Assembly (NCBI GenBank): GCA_026724425.1
Contig: JAIUCV010000003.1
Span: 43,301,283-43,365,282 of the forward strand
Source of the DNA: Erythrophleum ivorense
Lineage: Eukaryota > Streptophyta > Magnoliopsida > Fabales > Fabaceae
Length of the DNA stretch: 64,000 bases
Direction: 5' to 3'
Part shown: positions 1 through 12,115 of the stretch, piece by piece
How the letters are laid out: every line of letters begins with the position of its first letter
How positions within the stretch are numbered: position 1 is the first letter of the stretch
Notes under the pieces: generated by a model
What the model was told of the DNA's origin: nothing
Database searches by the model: none
The model's input: only the letters and a program-made list of their open reading frames with translations
Translations under genes and position numbers: made by a program

Positions 1-1560
1 TAAAATATTCTTCGAATCCCAGTTAAGATGGATCCGTGGTGGGATTTTACAGAATCGATTTTCTCATTGAATTTAATTTTGATGTATATTCTTATTATAT
101 TTTCACTCCTTTTTCAATTCTAAATAGTGCCTATGACAAAAATTGTCCGTAAAGTGGGTCCTAAATCTCAATTAAAAGATGCTATGTTTGACTATGTTAG
201 AGTTAGAATGTCTAGAAAAACTTACGGTCAACATTGCAAATTGTTTTAGCTGTTTTTCTTTTACTCTAAATCTCATTTTTCAAGTGACAAAGTGCTAGAT
301 TTGATTAATTATTTGATATTATTAAAATTAATTATTTAATATTTTTAAAATTAATATATTAATTAGTTTAATAATTTATTAATACAAATCTAAAATTGAC
401 AAATAAAATCTATATTAATTCAGGAATGGATCCTCTGAATTATTTTGCCTTGAAGTGTGCTTGAAGTAAGCTACAATGCGGTGCATTTTGATGAGTAACG
501 AGTGACGTGGCAAATCTAGCAGTGTTGATACAGTGAACTAACAAGACGAAGCACGGTGTGTTAATGTGAACTGAAACAGGGCTAAAACGCTGCGTTAATG
601 TGGGAAATAGATTAAGTGAAGTAGGATACAAAAATTTGGAGGGAAACAGAGTTGCATCATCCCATCTCAGTGCATTTTTCTTGTCCAAGTTTCATCCGTC
701 ATTTGGCACCATTTTTTCCTTTGTGTTGCAAGAAGAATCTAAATGATTGAAAGGAGATTTTCTTTCTCTTAGAAGCTTCTTAATCTGGATAGCTACTCAA
801 TGTATAAAAATCTTACTTTTTCTTCTTATATGAGAGGGAACTTGTGAATGTAAATTTTGTGTTGAAAAGAAAAATGTGAATGCATGCTTCGTTGTAATAC
901 CAACTAACAAGAACCATTTATTTATTTATTTAATAAAAGAGAAATGTAATAATTTTACAACTGAATCTTAGTTTGATCTATTTAAATAGAATTTATTGTT
1001 CCTCACATGCATGATACGACACAAATTATATTATGGGTGAAAGTATTTGCTGATAGCTTTGCATATCTTGTGGACACTGAAGCATAATGCATGATGCATT
1101 TTTTGTTGATAGCCTTGCATGCTTTCCATTTTGAAGCATAGTGCATTTAGAAGGAAATATCATTAACAATACCAATAATATGAATTTACTATCAGTGGAC
1201 ACTTTTTTTAAATTTGCACTATTTCTAAAGTAGATTTCTTGGATAATATGAATTTACTAAGATGAAAAAGATTATCAAAGAGGGCTTTTCTTGTAGTAAT
1301 GTGAACCTTTTGATTCTAAAGTTGTGTTTGTTTTTTGTTCATTAAAGCTCAATCATGAATATAGATTTAGAAGGAGATTGAATCAAACAAACTTTCTTTT
1401 AAATTAGAACTATTCTCTAAGACTATGTTTGAGACTTGTATAAGGTATTTGAAAATCACTGGTGACCAAATATTTAGCTTCTTCCACAATGTAAGTATTA
1501 GGCATTTTTTTTTATATAAGTGTGCTTGAAAATTGTTTATAATGTTGTGAAATAATTTTG
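1..1560. other. AT-rich spacer without a recognisable gene
   Basis: No sustained coding frame or family signature could be recognised on either strand. A short open stretch around 130-250 (+) reads as a small basic peptide and may be a transposon scrap, but it is too short to assign. The right edge (1545-1574) ends in a TTTTTAG that looks like a 3' splice site for the decayed FAR1-related gene that follows. Confidence 0.5.
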
Positions 1561-1704
1561 AAATTTGATTTTTAGGGAATCAAGTGCATCTAGCCAACCA
1601 TTAGTCAAAAATGCTAATTTTGTCATTGACTTGAAACCTAAAGTGGAGATGATATTTGATATTATAGAGACTGCTTGGAAGTTTTGGGTTGATTATGGTG
1701 GAAG

Positions 1705-2417
1705 CATGGTTAAGAAAACCGGACCGGACCGGCCGGTTCGACTGGTTCAACCGGGAACCGGTCCCTGGTCCGGTTCGGTTACTCTAGAAAACCGGGCGGC
1801 TACAAAACCGGTGGAGAATCGGTCAAACCGGTGAAGAACCGGTCAAAACTGGGCAAAACCGGTGAAAAACCGGGTTGAACCGGTCCGTTCCAAATTCTTT
1901 TTTTTTTTTGAATTTTTTCTTATATAATATAGTAATTCATCTTAAATAAATTTAATAAATTAAAAATAAAAAACAAAAAAGAGAAAAAAGTTTAAAAATA
2001 AAGATTTTTTTAAAAAAGAGAGAATATAAAAATAATAAAATGTATATATTTGACTATTTTTTATACTTATTTTCTATTATATTTATGTTTCATTTCTTAG
2101 TAATATTTTTCTATAATATCAAAGTATGTAACTAAAATTATTATTTATCATTTATTATTTAATAATAAGTAGAATCTTAATATAATTTAGAAATTATAAA
2201 ATAATTTTTGTAATATCTTAAAAAAATATTGGATTAGTAATTAAGTATTAAAAATTTACTAATATTTATTTGTTACATTAAAATTTTAATATATAAAATT
2301 TTAAAAATATATATTTAATTATTATCGGTTCGACCATGGTTGAACCACGGTTCGACCAATGAACCGTGAATCAGTACCTCCACCGGTTCGATGACTGGTC
2401 CGATTTTTAAAACCTTG
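1705..2417. mobile_element. hAT-type MITE inserted in the FRS pseudogene
   Basis: A 713-bp insertion splits the FAR1 domain exactly where the reading frame breaks. Flanks are a perfect 8-bp direct repeat GGTGGAAG (1697-1704 and 2418-2425), the target-duplication size of hAT transposons. The ends are imperfect inverted repeats: CATGGTTAAGAAAACCGG on the left, and the complement of the right end reads CAAGGTTTTAAAAATCGG. The first 190 bp carry many AACCGGT-like words; the middle is very AT-rich. There is no transposase ORF, so it is non-autonomous. A second copy of the same family is at 35246-36157. Confidence 0.88.
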
Positions 2418-4409
2418 GGTGGAAGAGTTGGATATGGAGTTAGAAAATTATATACCAACAAGAGCAAGAAAGATGGCTCCGTGTTAACTTATAAATTTGT
2501 TTGTTACAAACAAAAAGTTTGATATAAAGATAAAAGAGATCATCTAACTATCAATCCTTAACTAAAAACTAGAACTAATTGCTTAGCAAAGATGGGAGTC
2601 ACGAACACAGATGAAAAATTTAGAGTGTATGAGTTTGTGGAAGAATATAATCATGAACTCCACCTCCCAGAAGCCATACACATGTTAGCATCCCAGCGTA
2701 AGGCATTTGAGGTTCAAGCCTATGAGGTTGAGTTGGTAGATGATTCTGGGCTTCAACAAAGATCTTCTTTTAAGTTGATGAGTAGGCAAGTGGGAGGTAG
2801 AACTAATTTGAGCTATACTCGCTTGGATCAAAAGAATTATTTGCACACCAGTAGACAAAGGAGCTATCGTTTTATTATGCATATTAGATGGATTTAGATA
2901 ATTAATGTATTTTGAGTTGATGCAAGAATAATTATTGATTATGCCTATTTTGGTGATGTGATTTGCCTTGACACAATATATTGTACTAACCATCAACAAA
3001 GACCACTTGCCTTGTTCACTAGGTTTAATCACTACAGAGGAGTGGTGATCTTTGGCAAGCATTGTTGTATGATGAGATAGTTAAGTCATCTAAGTGGTTA
3101 TTCAAAACTTTTCTATAAGTCTACCATAGAAAAAGGCCAAAAACTATTTTTACTGATCAAGATCAGGTAATGGCCATAGCAATAAATGAGGTGATGCTCG
3201 ACACTTGGCATGGGCTATGTACATGGCATCTGATGCAAAATGGCATCAAACATCTTGGAATTTAATGAAAGAAGGCTCTCACTTCTTAAGTGGCTTCAAG
3301 GCTTGCCTATACGGATACGATGATGAAACCGAGTTTGAAGCCCACTTAGAGTAACTTGCTTTTGACATATAAGGTGCATGATAATATATGGTTGAGATCA
3401 TCATATAGCAAAAAGGAAAATTGGGCCACTTGTTACATGAAAAAAGTGTTAACCCTTGGCATTTAGAGTACATAGCTTAGTGAAAGCTTGAATTCAAACT
3501 TCAAAAATTGGATGAAATAGGATTTGAATATCATTCAATTCTTTAAGCATTTTAAAAGGGTATTGGAAGATAAAAGGTACAATAAACTAAAGTGTGAATT
3601 TGATTCGCACCATAAATTACCAAGGTTGAAAAGTTAGTATTCGTTTATGTTACACCAGCTTTCACAGATATACACATTCACAATTTTTGACTTGTTCTAA
3701 GAAGAATGGGACAAATATTTAGTTGTGTGTGAGAAGTATAAGAATGAAACTCCGTTATTGTTTGAGTATGTTATTACTTTGGTTGGTAAGGAAAGAGAAT
3801 GGAGAGTTTCGTTTGACCCATATGACAAGTCAATTTGTTGTAGTTGCAAAAAGTTTGAGACTTTTGGTATACTATATTGTCATGATTTGAAAATACTTGA
3901 TATCATAGATGTTAAATTAATGTCTGAACAGTATATTTTAAAGAGGTGGACTACACAAGTTAAGAGCAATATTGTACATGATATTAGAGGCTATAAGATT
4001 GAAGGAGTTGTAGACAAATTTGTCTCTAACTTATAAGGCTAGCAACTGAAGCATCTAGTCGTAAGAAAGCATTCTTAGTTCTAAGTAAAGCTGTCAGCGA
4101 GTTGAGCAAACAAGTAACAGAGATTTGTAATAGGCCTCTAAGTGTGGGCAATGACATGGAGGAAGCCACAATGAATGTAAGTAGGGCTGAAAAAGTATCA
4201 CAAATAAAATGATTCAAGAAGAGAGAGGGTAGAAAGGGTAAAAAAACGCAAAAAAAGTTAGGTTGAGAAACAACCAAAGCGAAAAAAGAAGGCTCAAAGT
4301 GTCAACATTTACCAAAGTCAATCATCTATAGTTTGTAAAATTTATTATGTTTTTATTTGAAAAATCACAACTTTGCAAAAAAATTAAAAAGTTGTCTTTC
4401 ACTTTGTAG

Positions 4410-4988
4410 GGATATGAAGATACCTTGAGCCAAGTGCAACTTAGACCATCTCATTCAATAGGTTTGGCAATTAGTACCTACTCTCACCAATTTATGGTTT
4501 GTAAGATTTATTGGGTTTCTATTTAAAAAAAACTCACAACTTCTTTGCTAAATTTAAAAAGGTTAAAATTGTCTTTCACTTTGAAGGGATATGAAGCTAC
4601 CTTAAGCCAAATGCAACATGGACCATATCATTCTACAACTCTGATAATTAGTACCTTCCTTCACCCATATATGGTTTGTAAAATTTATTAGGTTTCCATT
4701 AAAAAAAATCACAACTTCTTTGCTAAGTTTAAAAATATTAAATTTGTCATTCACTTTGTAAGGAAATGAATTGAGCTAAATGCAACCTAGACCATCTCAT
4801 TCAACATTCCATCAATTAGTGCTTACCTTCACCCAACTATGGTTTGTAAAATTTATTAGGTCATCATTAAAAAAAAAGCACAACTTCTTTGCTATCATTC
4901 AAAAGTTCAAATTTTTTTGCTCACTTTGTAGGAATATGAAATTACTCCCAGCCAAATGAGCCTAGTTGTACTAATTTCTTGCTGGTAA
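4410..4988 (+). repeat. Tandemly repeated small exon plus intron in the FRS pseudogene tail
   Basis: Three clear copies and one degenerate copy of an approximately 175-bp unit. Each has a pyrimidine-rich tract, a TTTGTAG/TGAAG acceptor, an about 87-bp exon beginning GGATATGAAG, and a donor ATG/GTTTGTAA followed by an intron. Exon starts are near 4410, 4587, 4763 and 4932; donors near 4497, 4674 and 4842. Copies 1 and 2 keep the same frame (GYEDTLSQ... and GYEATLSQ...), copy 3 has small deletions, and copy 4 diverges after about 20 bp. The final exon (about 5060-5142) follows. Confidence 0.75.
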
Positions 4989-5142
4989 GTTTTGCTAAAT
5001 ACTAACATTTGCTTAGTACATACTTTTGATGTTATTTTTTTTTCCATTTGAAATATAGGCACCTTTTGATCATCCTATGCAGTTACTTGCAATACCTAAC
5101 CTTTATGATGATGTTACAGATCACAACAATCCAAAGAGTTGA

Positions 5143-5731
5143 TTAATATGGAGGCATTATAGAATATATATATGTTTTGTAATGTAATATACGTTGACAG
5201 TATTATGATGAGCAATATGTGTTTTGCTTTGTTCAATATATTAATAAAAATGTAAACCTTTATTACAAGAGTAGAAAGAAATACACCACTTTTTGCAATA
5301 AAAATGTAGCACTTTATTATAGTTGAAAGGTGATAATGTACAATTTCCTTACGTCCTATAAGTTTGTACAGCTTCATTACACTTCTTCTAAGTTTGCTTC
5401 CCCAGCTTCATTACACCAAGGTCTGTACATATACATAAGTCCATTCTAAGTTTGTATAGCTTCATTACACCGATTCTAAATTTTTCTATGCATTTTCATT
5501 ACACCATATACATAAGTCTATGAAACACTTTTGAGGCTTTTATACGTAGTCTACTTTATTATAGCTTCAGGTTCTGATGCTCCTTTTTCTATATAGCTTT
5601 AGGTCCTCATGCTTATTTTTCTACTTCAGTACTCTCTTTAGGTAGGCTACTTGCATATTTGTTATTCTTGTAAAACTAGAATTGTCTTTATCTTGTTTGG
5701 AATTTGGCTTTAAATGTCTTGTCTCAACAAA
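5143..5731. other. 3' flank of the FRS pseudogene, no gene
   Basis: AT-rich. Around 5360-5560 short motifs of the type AGCTTCATTACAC recur four to five times at irregular spacing (a degenerate minisatellite). It probably includes the old 3' UTR. No coding frame was recognised. It ends where a long LTR begins at 5732. Confidence 0.5.
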
Positions 5732-8700
5732 TGTAATGTTCGATCTCTCCGCGAATGTGAAAAACATGATGTTCAGTTTCTCCGTAAATGTGTAAAATGC
5801 ATTGGATATAAAAGGAAGTCTCCCAGAGTGAATAATTTAAGGTCAAATAAAATTAGGATAAAATTTTAAATATTAGAAAATGAGGATTTGAGTCTTGAGT
5901 TGCTTATAAACCAAGCTCGAAGTGGTTCAAAAAATTTGCCGAAAGGCTAGTGGTATTTTCGTAAATATGGGCATTTCTTGAAAAACTCACATGAGGGATT
6001 TTTAAATAGAAAATTTAAGTTGCCTAAAGTTCTCAAAGGCCCTAAAAACCATGAGAAATCTCGGAATAGTTAAAATCCCTCCGGTGTACGTTTTCCAATG
6101 GTGGTGAGCTTGAACTTTGACTAATTTGTTTATGAAGATTTTACCTCCAAATTAAGTGATTTCAAAGGCATTTTATAAAATTGGGAACCTAAATTTTATG
6201 ATGAAAAAGATGGTTCTTAAAAAGGAGGTAAAACGAAGCTAAAATGAAAATGCCAATTACAAGGGACATAAATGGAATTTTTTTAAATAAATGTTTCTTG
6301 AAATTTCTATAAGTTGTGTGTCCTATCTTCTTGCTTCCTCTTAACTGACTTAAGCTCATCCAAAATAAAGAAGGAAGCTACCAACAAAGACACACAAGGA
6401 GACCAAGGAAGAAGGCAGAAAAAGCTAAAGAAAGGTAAGGAATCTTGAGAAATTTTATGGTTCCTCTTCTTTAAAATGTGTTCTCTTCCTCCTAAGCTTT
6501 CTTTTCATGGTCTTGGTCATTGAAATGGTTCTATTTTGGCCTTGAACTAGAAGGGGAAGTGTAAGAATTCAAGAAGGAAGCTAAGCTAAGTCAAAGTGCA
6601 CTTGGAGAAACTAAGGAAAGCAAGGTAACATCCTTCTCTTGTTGCTTCTTCTTCTTCTTCTCTTCCTTGTGTATACATCGGTCAAGAACAGAACCATAAA
6701 GGGGAAGAATTTTTTGTCCAAGAACAAGAGAGAAACTTGGGTTTTGGATCATGGGGAAGTAGAATATGCCAAGAAATTGTAAGGAAAATCAATAGAATTC
6801 AAGTTAGAAAGTGTGGGACTCTTAAATGTTTTGTAAAAACTGATTTAATATGTGAATTTTCTTGCATGTGTGGATGTTTATTTGAGCTCCTAATACATCT
6901 AGGAGGCCTCCCAAGTGGCTCTCCCATCAAGGAAAAATCAAAAAGCCTATGAATCCTCTCCCCTCTTCATGTCTCGGCCAAGCTAGGAAGATTAACCTAG
7001 GGAGTGTTTTAATTTATTCTAGCCTTAGTTTAGGACTTCATATGTTGGTAGAAGGTAAGAGGAACCATTGGAAAAAATTAAAGAGCCATGAATTGGGAGA
7101 TGAGGCAATGGCTTCCATAATGTGACCTTATGAAGCAACTTGTGCCTAGGCTTTTGTAAATAAATGTCTAATAGCTCCAAAGACCTTAAATGAGGTCAAG
7201 AGGTCTAGAAATGAGAATAGAATAGAGCCAAGAACTTAAATTATGATGGTTGCTTCAATAGGCTATTTATAGAACTATTATGTGACTTATGGAACCAAGT
7301 ATATTCTTAAGAGTAAATTGAATGCTTTGCCTTACTTCAAGAATGTAATTGAGTGTTATTCATGATGTTAGGCCAAGGAAACCAAACCCCATCAAAGTGT
7401 GCTTATGGAATCGAAAAAGGGAAGGAGTAAGGCAAAGTAAAGCTTGCATAAATAACAATGTAGCTCTCCACCTCATTCTCTTTACATTCTTGGTTACATA
7501 TATATCATTGTGTGCTTGTGTGTGTTTTTGTGACTTGAAAACATGCCACTTGATGCTTTGATATTACATTGGTACTAATATACTTTCTTGAATCGCATTA
7601 ATTGTGAAAATTGCTTAGAAGAGTGAGGCGGTCCCTTGATGTGGGTGAAGAGATGCCAAAAGTATCAAGGTATAGGTGAGACAAGGCCAAAAGTTTCTTG
7701 GATAGGTGAGGCCAAGTCAAAAGTCCCTAAGACAAGGGTAAGACAAATCCAAAAGTCCTAAAAATTAGTTAAGGCAAAACCAAAAGTCCCTTGAACTCAT
7801 TCTTAAATTTGATGTGAAATGATGGCATGGAAATGTGAGTTTGTATAATTTATGATTGTGTTGCTTTTCATACTTATGCCTTTGATGTGTATATGCCATG
7901 AATGTATGTATGAATGGGTGTGTGACCTATTGGGATTCCATGAATCTCACTCCCCTTCCCTCCTTCATCTCTATATGTCTAGATGGTGCTCATGAAGAGA
8001 GAAATGCAAGCGCAAGGACATGAGAGACTACACTTTGACAATTATGTAGTTTTCTTGTAATTAAATGTCAAAAGGGATATGTACATATTATTTTTGTGTT
8101 GTAAACGTATGAGCAAATGTAATATAATGTATGAATGATGTATGAACTACATTTGGCACAAAATCATGGAAATGTGAGATTTGGTTACTTGATGACTTGC
8201 ATTTGCTAGTGTATTCATGGATGTGCGATGGCCAAAATGAGATGCATGGTGTTTTGGACCACTTGGGTAGTTCATATATGTTGTAATTATGCTTTCAAAT
8301 TTGCCCAAGAGGTGCCAAAACCCAAAGAAGGCCATTTGGACCAAGTTGGTGCCTTCTAAGATGCAAAAATGACCATAATTGTGAGCTATAGCACAATCTG
8401 CCCAAACGAGTTTCTTCTTGACCTAAAACTTGGCATACATATATATCTTGTTGAGACCTTTTTGGGAAGCTAAAGTGCAGAATATTTGGAGGTCTACAGA
8501 ATTTTTGGCTAATTTTTGAAGTTGGCAATTTTTCTTGATTCTGGTACTCGTACTATTCATTTAGTCCAAAATTTCACCTCTATCATTCATGGAGAAAATG
8601 ATGTCCTATTACCATAAAATTTTACAAAAAAAAATTAGACATTCACAGTGACCTGTACCAATTAAAATCACCTTAATTAGATGTCTAGAGAGAGAAATAT

Positions 8701-9280
8701 AAATTTTTGAAATTTCTGTTCTGTTCCAGTCACACAGTCAGAACTCTATCATCGTTCTATCGATTTTGGTACTTTGGATGCTTTTGAATTGATCTAGAAC
8801 TATTTTTTCCCTCTATTTAACATCTTTAGTTTTCTAAATTGGTATAGTTTGCCTAGATTTAATTTTTGTGAAATTAGTTATGCATTTTTGAAATTTATAT
8901 CAGTAAGTTATATCAGAAATGCTGGGTCTAGATGAGATTTTCGTGGCTTGAAATTATTTTTAATGTAAAGTTAACATTTAGAAATTTCCAGAAAGCTATG
9001 GGTTTTTTAATTTCAATTTTTTTAGATTTAGTTATGATTTTCTAAAGTTGTAAGCAGAAAACTGAAATTCTAACCCAAGGCAAAAATGAATATTTTTGGT
9101 TTTTAGCTCTTTATCTATGGTTATGCAAAGTTTTGGGATGTTTATGAATTGTATGGATGGAAAATAAATAGAGAATGTTGTTAGTAAGTTCATGGGATCC
9201 ACGAGACATAAGATGAATTTTTAAACCCTGACGTAACACAATTAAATTCATTATTTTTATTGTCTTCTCTTGGAATTTCT
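5732..9280 (+). mobile_element. Long LTR (non-coding family), plus orientation, copy A
   Basis: Begins TGTAATGTTCGATC and matches, block by block, the copy that starts at 62746. Shared blocks include TCCGTAAATG, the AAATAAAATTAGGATAAAATTTTAAAT tract (split here: AAATAAAATTAGG then ATAAAATTTTAAAT), AATGAGGATTTGAG, and the stretch around 5990-6130. It then follows the common LTR body: polypyrimidine/GA-rich 6360-6700, the 31-32-bp array at 7620-7800, the hairpin at 7932-7948, and a 3' region to about 9280. The canonical GGTGTTACA end is not visible, so the 3' end is decayed or truncated and no target duplication could be identified. Small ORFs inside differ between copies and are not credible genes. 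Confidence 0.75.
7620..7800 (+). repeat. Internal 31-38 bp tandem array of LTR copy A
   Basis: Four to five units built on GGTGAGRCMARNCCAAAAGTCCC, here split across GGTGAGACAAGGCCAAAAG, GTGAGGCCAAGTCAAAAGTC and similar units. The same array sits at the same relative place in every long LTR copy in the window. Confidence 0.75.
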
Positions 9281-10329
9281 TTGATAACACATGCAAATCA
9301 TCTTGAATAAAGGAATGTAATACTAGATCTATTAAGGTATGACAACAAGCAACCAATAAAATATGTAGATGCTGCAAATTCTTTTCACTTTGCAGAACAT
9401 TCAAACTTAAACAAAAAATGCACACAAGTCTGCAATCAAATATAGGACATTAGCATTCTAGTATATATACAAGCAAGCTCAAGTCACAAAAACACAAGAC
9501 ATCAATGAGCTATGCATTGAATATATGCAAGCAAATTGATGTAGAGCCTAACATTGGATCCATTCGCATAAAGCCAACCATGAATTTTAGTTGCATTACA
9601 TAGGCAACAATCACATAAAGTAAAATCAAGTGACTTCAGTGGATTAGAAACCAAAGCAATACACTAAATCAAGTAAACACAAGAAATTGAGATATGCATA
9701 ATTTCAGAATAGGCCACATCCAAATCAAATTACTTTACTGGCAACTATAAATGTAATAAGGCAAAATAGTTCACAATCTTTTGCACAACAGAAACAACAT
9801 GTAAATCCTAATTCAATGAATTATAAACGTAGCACTAATAGCAAAGATTAACCATTAGAATCAAATGCAATTGGATCCAATAATCTAGATCCCTTGAGAA
9901 TTACAAGTGCCAATATAATGACAAAGAACATAAGAAGAAATAACCACAATAAAGGAACGAATCTAAACTTCAACCAAGTTCCTTCCCAAAATCAAAACCA
10001 ACTTTGACAAGAAATAGCCTAGGATCCTAAACTTCAAAATTTTGTATAACCTAAACCTTAGAACCACAACCCAAACATTTCCAAAATTTCCTAATGCTTT
10101 TGCATAGGAGTGGGGCAAATAGCAAGAATAAAAATGAATTTATTCTCCTTCTCTCTGAATCAAATTTACTCAAAATTTTTTACAAACTGAATCAAATCAA
10201 CAATAGGAAGAGAATAAAAATGCTAAGGGGATTTACCTTACTCTTCTTCTCCTTCTCTCTCCCTAGTCATTACTTCCCCTTTTTCACTCACTCTCTCCAC
10301 TTTTTTTTTCTTCTTTCTTTGTATTTTTA
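9281..10329. other. Unassigned spacer between two opposed LTR copies
   Basis: AT-rich sequence that does not match the long-LTR family on either side. The minus strand holds a short open stretch (about 9290-9425) of ordinary composition that I do not recognise; part of that reading frame runs into LTR copy A, so it is not a trustworthy gene. Pyrimidine-rich near 10230-10320. It is probably older genomic sequence left between LTR A (+) and LTR B (-). Confidence 0.4.
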
Positions 10330-11944
10330 TGTAACACATAATTCTCTAGCTCATCTCATGGTATTTCTAGGCTTATTTCCATGGATTACACAAAAGTTCC
10401 AAGGAAAACATTAAAAATAATCAATTAATTTGCGTTACGTCATGTATAAATTTTTCATTCCATGTCCTGTGGACCATATGAAGTCATCCATCTCGTTATC
10501 ATATTTAAATACATAAATACAAATTATAACCATCTTAAAAAGTGCTTTAGAACTCGAGTTAGTGAAGTATATACATGAAAATAATGTGTGCAACCTCATA
10601 CTACAATTTTAGGTTTCTGTCATGAATTTTGAAAAATCATAACTAATTCTAGAAAAATTAAAATCCAAATCAAGCAACCCATAATTTTCTGGAAAGCTCT
10701 AAATGTTAAATTTACACTAAAAATAATTCCAAGTCACAAAAATTTCATCTAGACCATGTTTGATAATAGAAAAAGTACAAAGGTCGGACTGCCTAGAGTT
10801 ATTGATATAGCTTACTGACACAAATTTCAAAAATTCATAACTAATTTTAAAAAAAAATCCAATCTAGGAAAAATATACCAATTTAGAAAGTTACAAATTT
10901 TAATTAGAGGAAAAAAATAGTTTCAAACTAGTTCAAAAGCATCTAGACCCCAAAAATCAATAGAATAGTGATAGAGGTCTGACTATATGCCTGGAGCAAA
11001 ACAGAAATTTCAAAAATTCATATCTCCCTTTTTAGACATCCAATTGAGGTACTTCTAGTTGATATAGCTCACTGTGAATATCTAGTTACTCCTTATGGAA
11101 TGGTCATTTGACATCGTTTGACCCATGAATGATAAAAGTAAATTTTTAGACCATATGAACAATGCCATTATCATTTTCTGAATTTTCAGCCATCTTCAAA
11201 ATTTCACCAAAAATTCTGTAGACCTCTAAATATTATGCACTTTAGCTTTCAAAAAATCTCTCAACAAGACCTAGATTCATGCCAAATTTTAGATAAAAAA
11301 GAACTCATTTAGATAGATTGTGCCATAGCTCACCATTATAGTCATTTTTGCATCTTATAATGCACCAACTAGGTCCAAATGGCCTTCTTTGGGTTTTGGC
11401 ACCTTTTGGGCAAATTTGAAAGCATAATTACAACATATAAGAACTACCCAAGTGGTCCAAAATAGCATGCATTTCATTTTGGATGTCTCACATCCATGAA
11501 TACACTAGCAAATGCAAGCCATCAAGAATCCAAATCTCACATTTCCATTGATTTTACACCAAAAGTGGTTCATACATCATTCATACATGCTATTACATTT
11601 GCTAATTGGTTTACAACTCATAAATAATATGTACATGAGTATTTTGACATTCCTACATACTTTAAGATTATATAAGCTACATCATTGTCAAAACAATGCT
11701 ATTCATGCTTCATTGCCTCCATTCCTTGGCTTTTTAGTTCCACCTAAGCCATATGATATAGGAGAGGGAAGGGAGTGAGATTCATGGAATCTCAATAGCT
11801 CTTCTCCCTTTCAATCACACATAAAGAATGGAAATCCAAATCTAAAAATGTATGCATGGAAATCATGGAGCATGTAGTCATTCATAAAACATTTCTAACA
11901 TTCAAGAAGTCATACAAAACATACATGGCTTGCCAAGTTAGTGG

Positions 11945-12115
11945 TTTAGCCTCACCTGTTCTCTTCAAGGATTTTGGACTTGCCTCACCTTTTTTCTTAA
12001 AGGCTTTGGACTAGGCCTTACTCTTGGAAGACTCTTAACTTTGTCTCAACCATTCTTGAGGGTTCTTGGCTCATTCTCACCATGGCTAGTGGGTTTTTGG
12101 TTTCACCACACTTAA
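11945..12115 (-). repeat. Internal tandem array of LTR copy B
   Basis: Reverse-complement version of the 31-38 bp array, seen on the plus strand as repeated words such as TTTGGACTTGCCTCACC and GGACTAGGCCTTACTCTTGG. Four to five units. Confidence 0.65.

Larger units (their letters stand above)
1575..5142 (+). pseudogene. FAR1-related sequence (FRS) pseudogene, MULE-transposase derived
   Basis: Broken copy of a FAR1-RELATED SEQUENCE gene. The FRS family are domesticated Mutator-like transposases acting as nuclear transcription regulators. Visible in order: the start of the FAR1 DNA-binding region (1630-1704, an AWKFWVDYGG-like stretch); its continuation after an inserted MITE (2426-2710, with YGVRK, NKSKKDG and a FVCYK cysteine); a helix ending QVGGRTNL (near 2800); MULE transposase blocks with frameshifts (2920-3480, including a DQDQ-like catalytic segment near 3160 and a degraded WHIMQ block); and a SWIM zinc finger (3835-3900, CSCKKFETFGILYCH, the CxCx(n)CxH pattern). 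The tail holds tandem small exons (4410-4988) and a last exon ending with TGA at 5140-5142. Many stops and frameshifts (for example just after 2520, and 2890-3720) show it is not functional. Family assignment is from remembered FRS motifs; the exact member is not known. Confidence 0.85.

Noticed and set aside
440..688. 82-aa minus-strand ORF
   Set aside because: No recognisable domain, no promoter or splice context; the length is within chance for this region.
7620..7800. Tandem arrays in the LTRs considered as CRISPR-like repeats
   Set aside because: Units are contiguous and degenerate with no unique spacers, and the context is a plant LTR.
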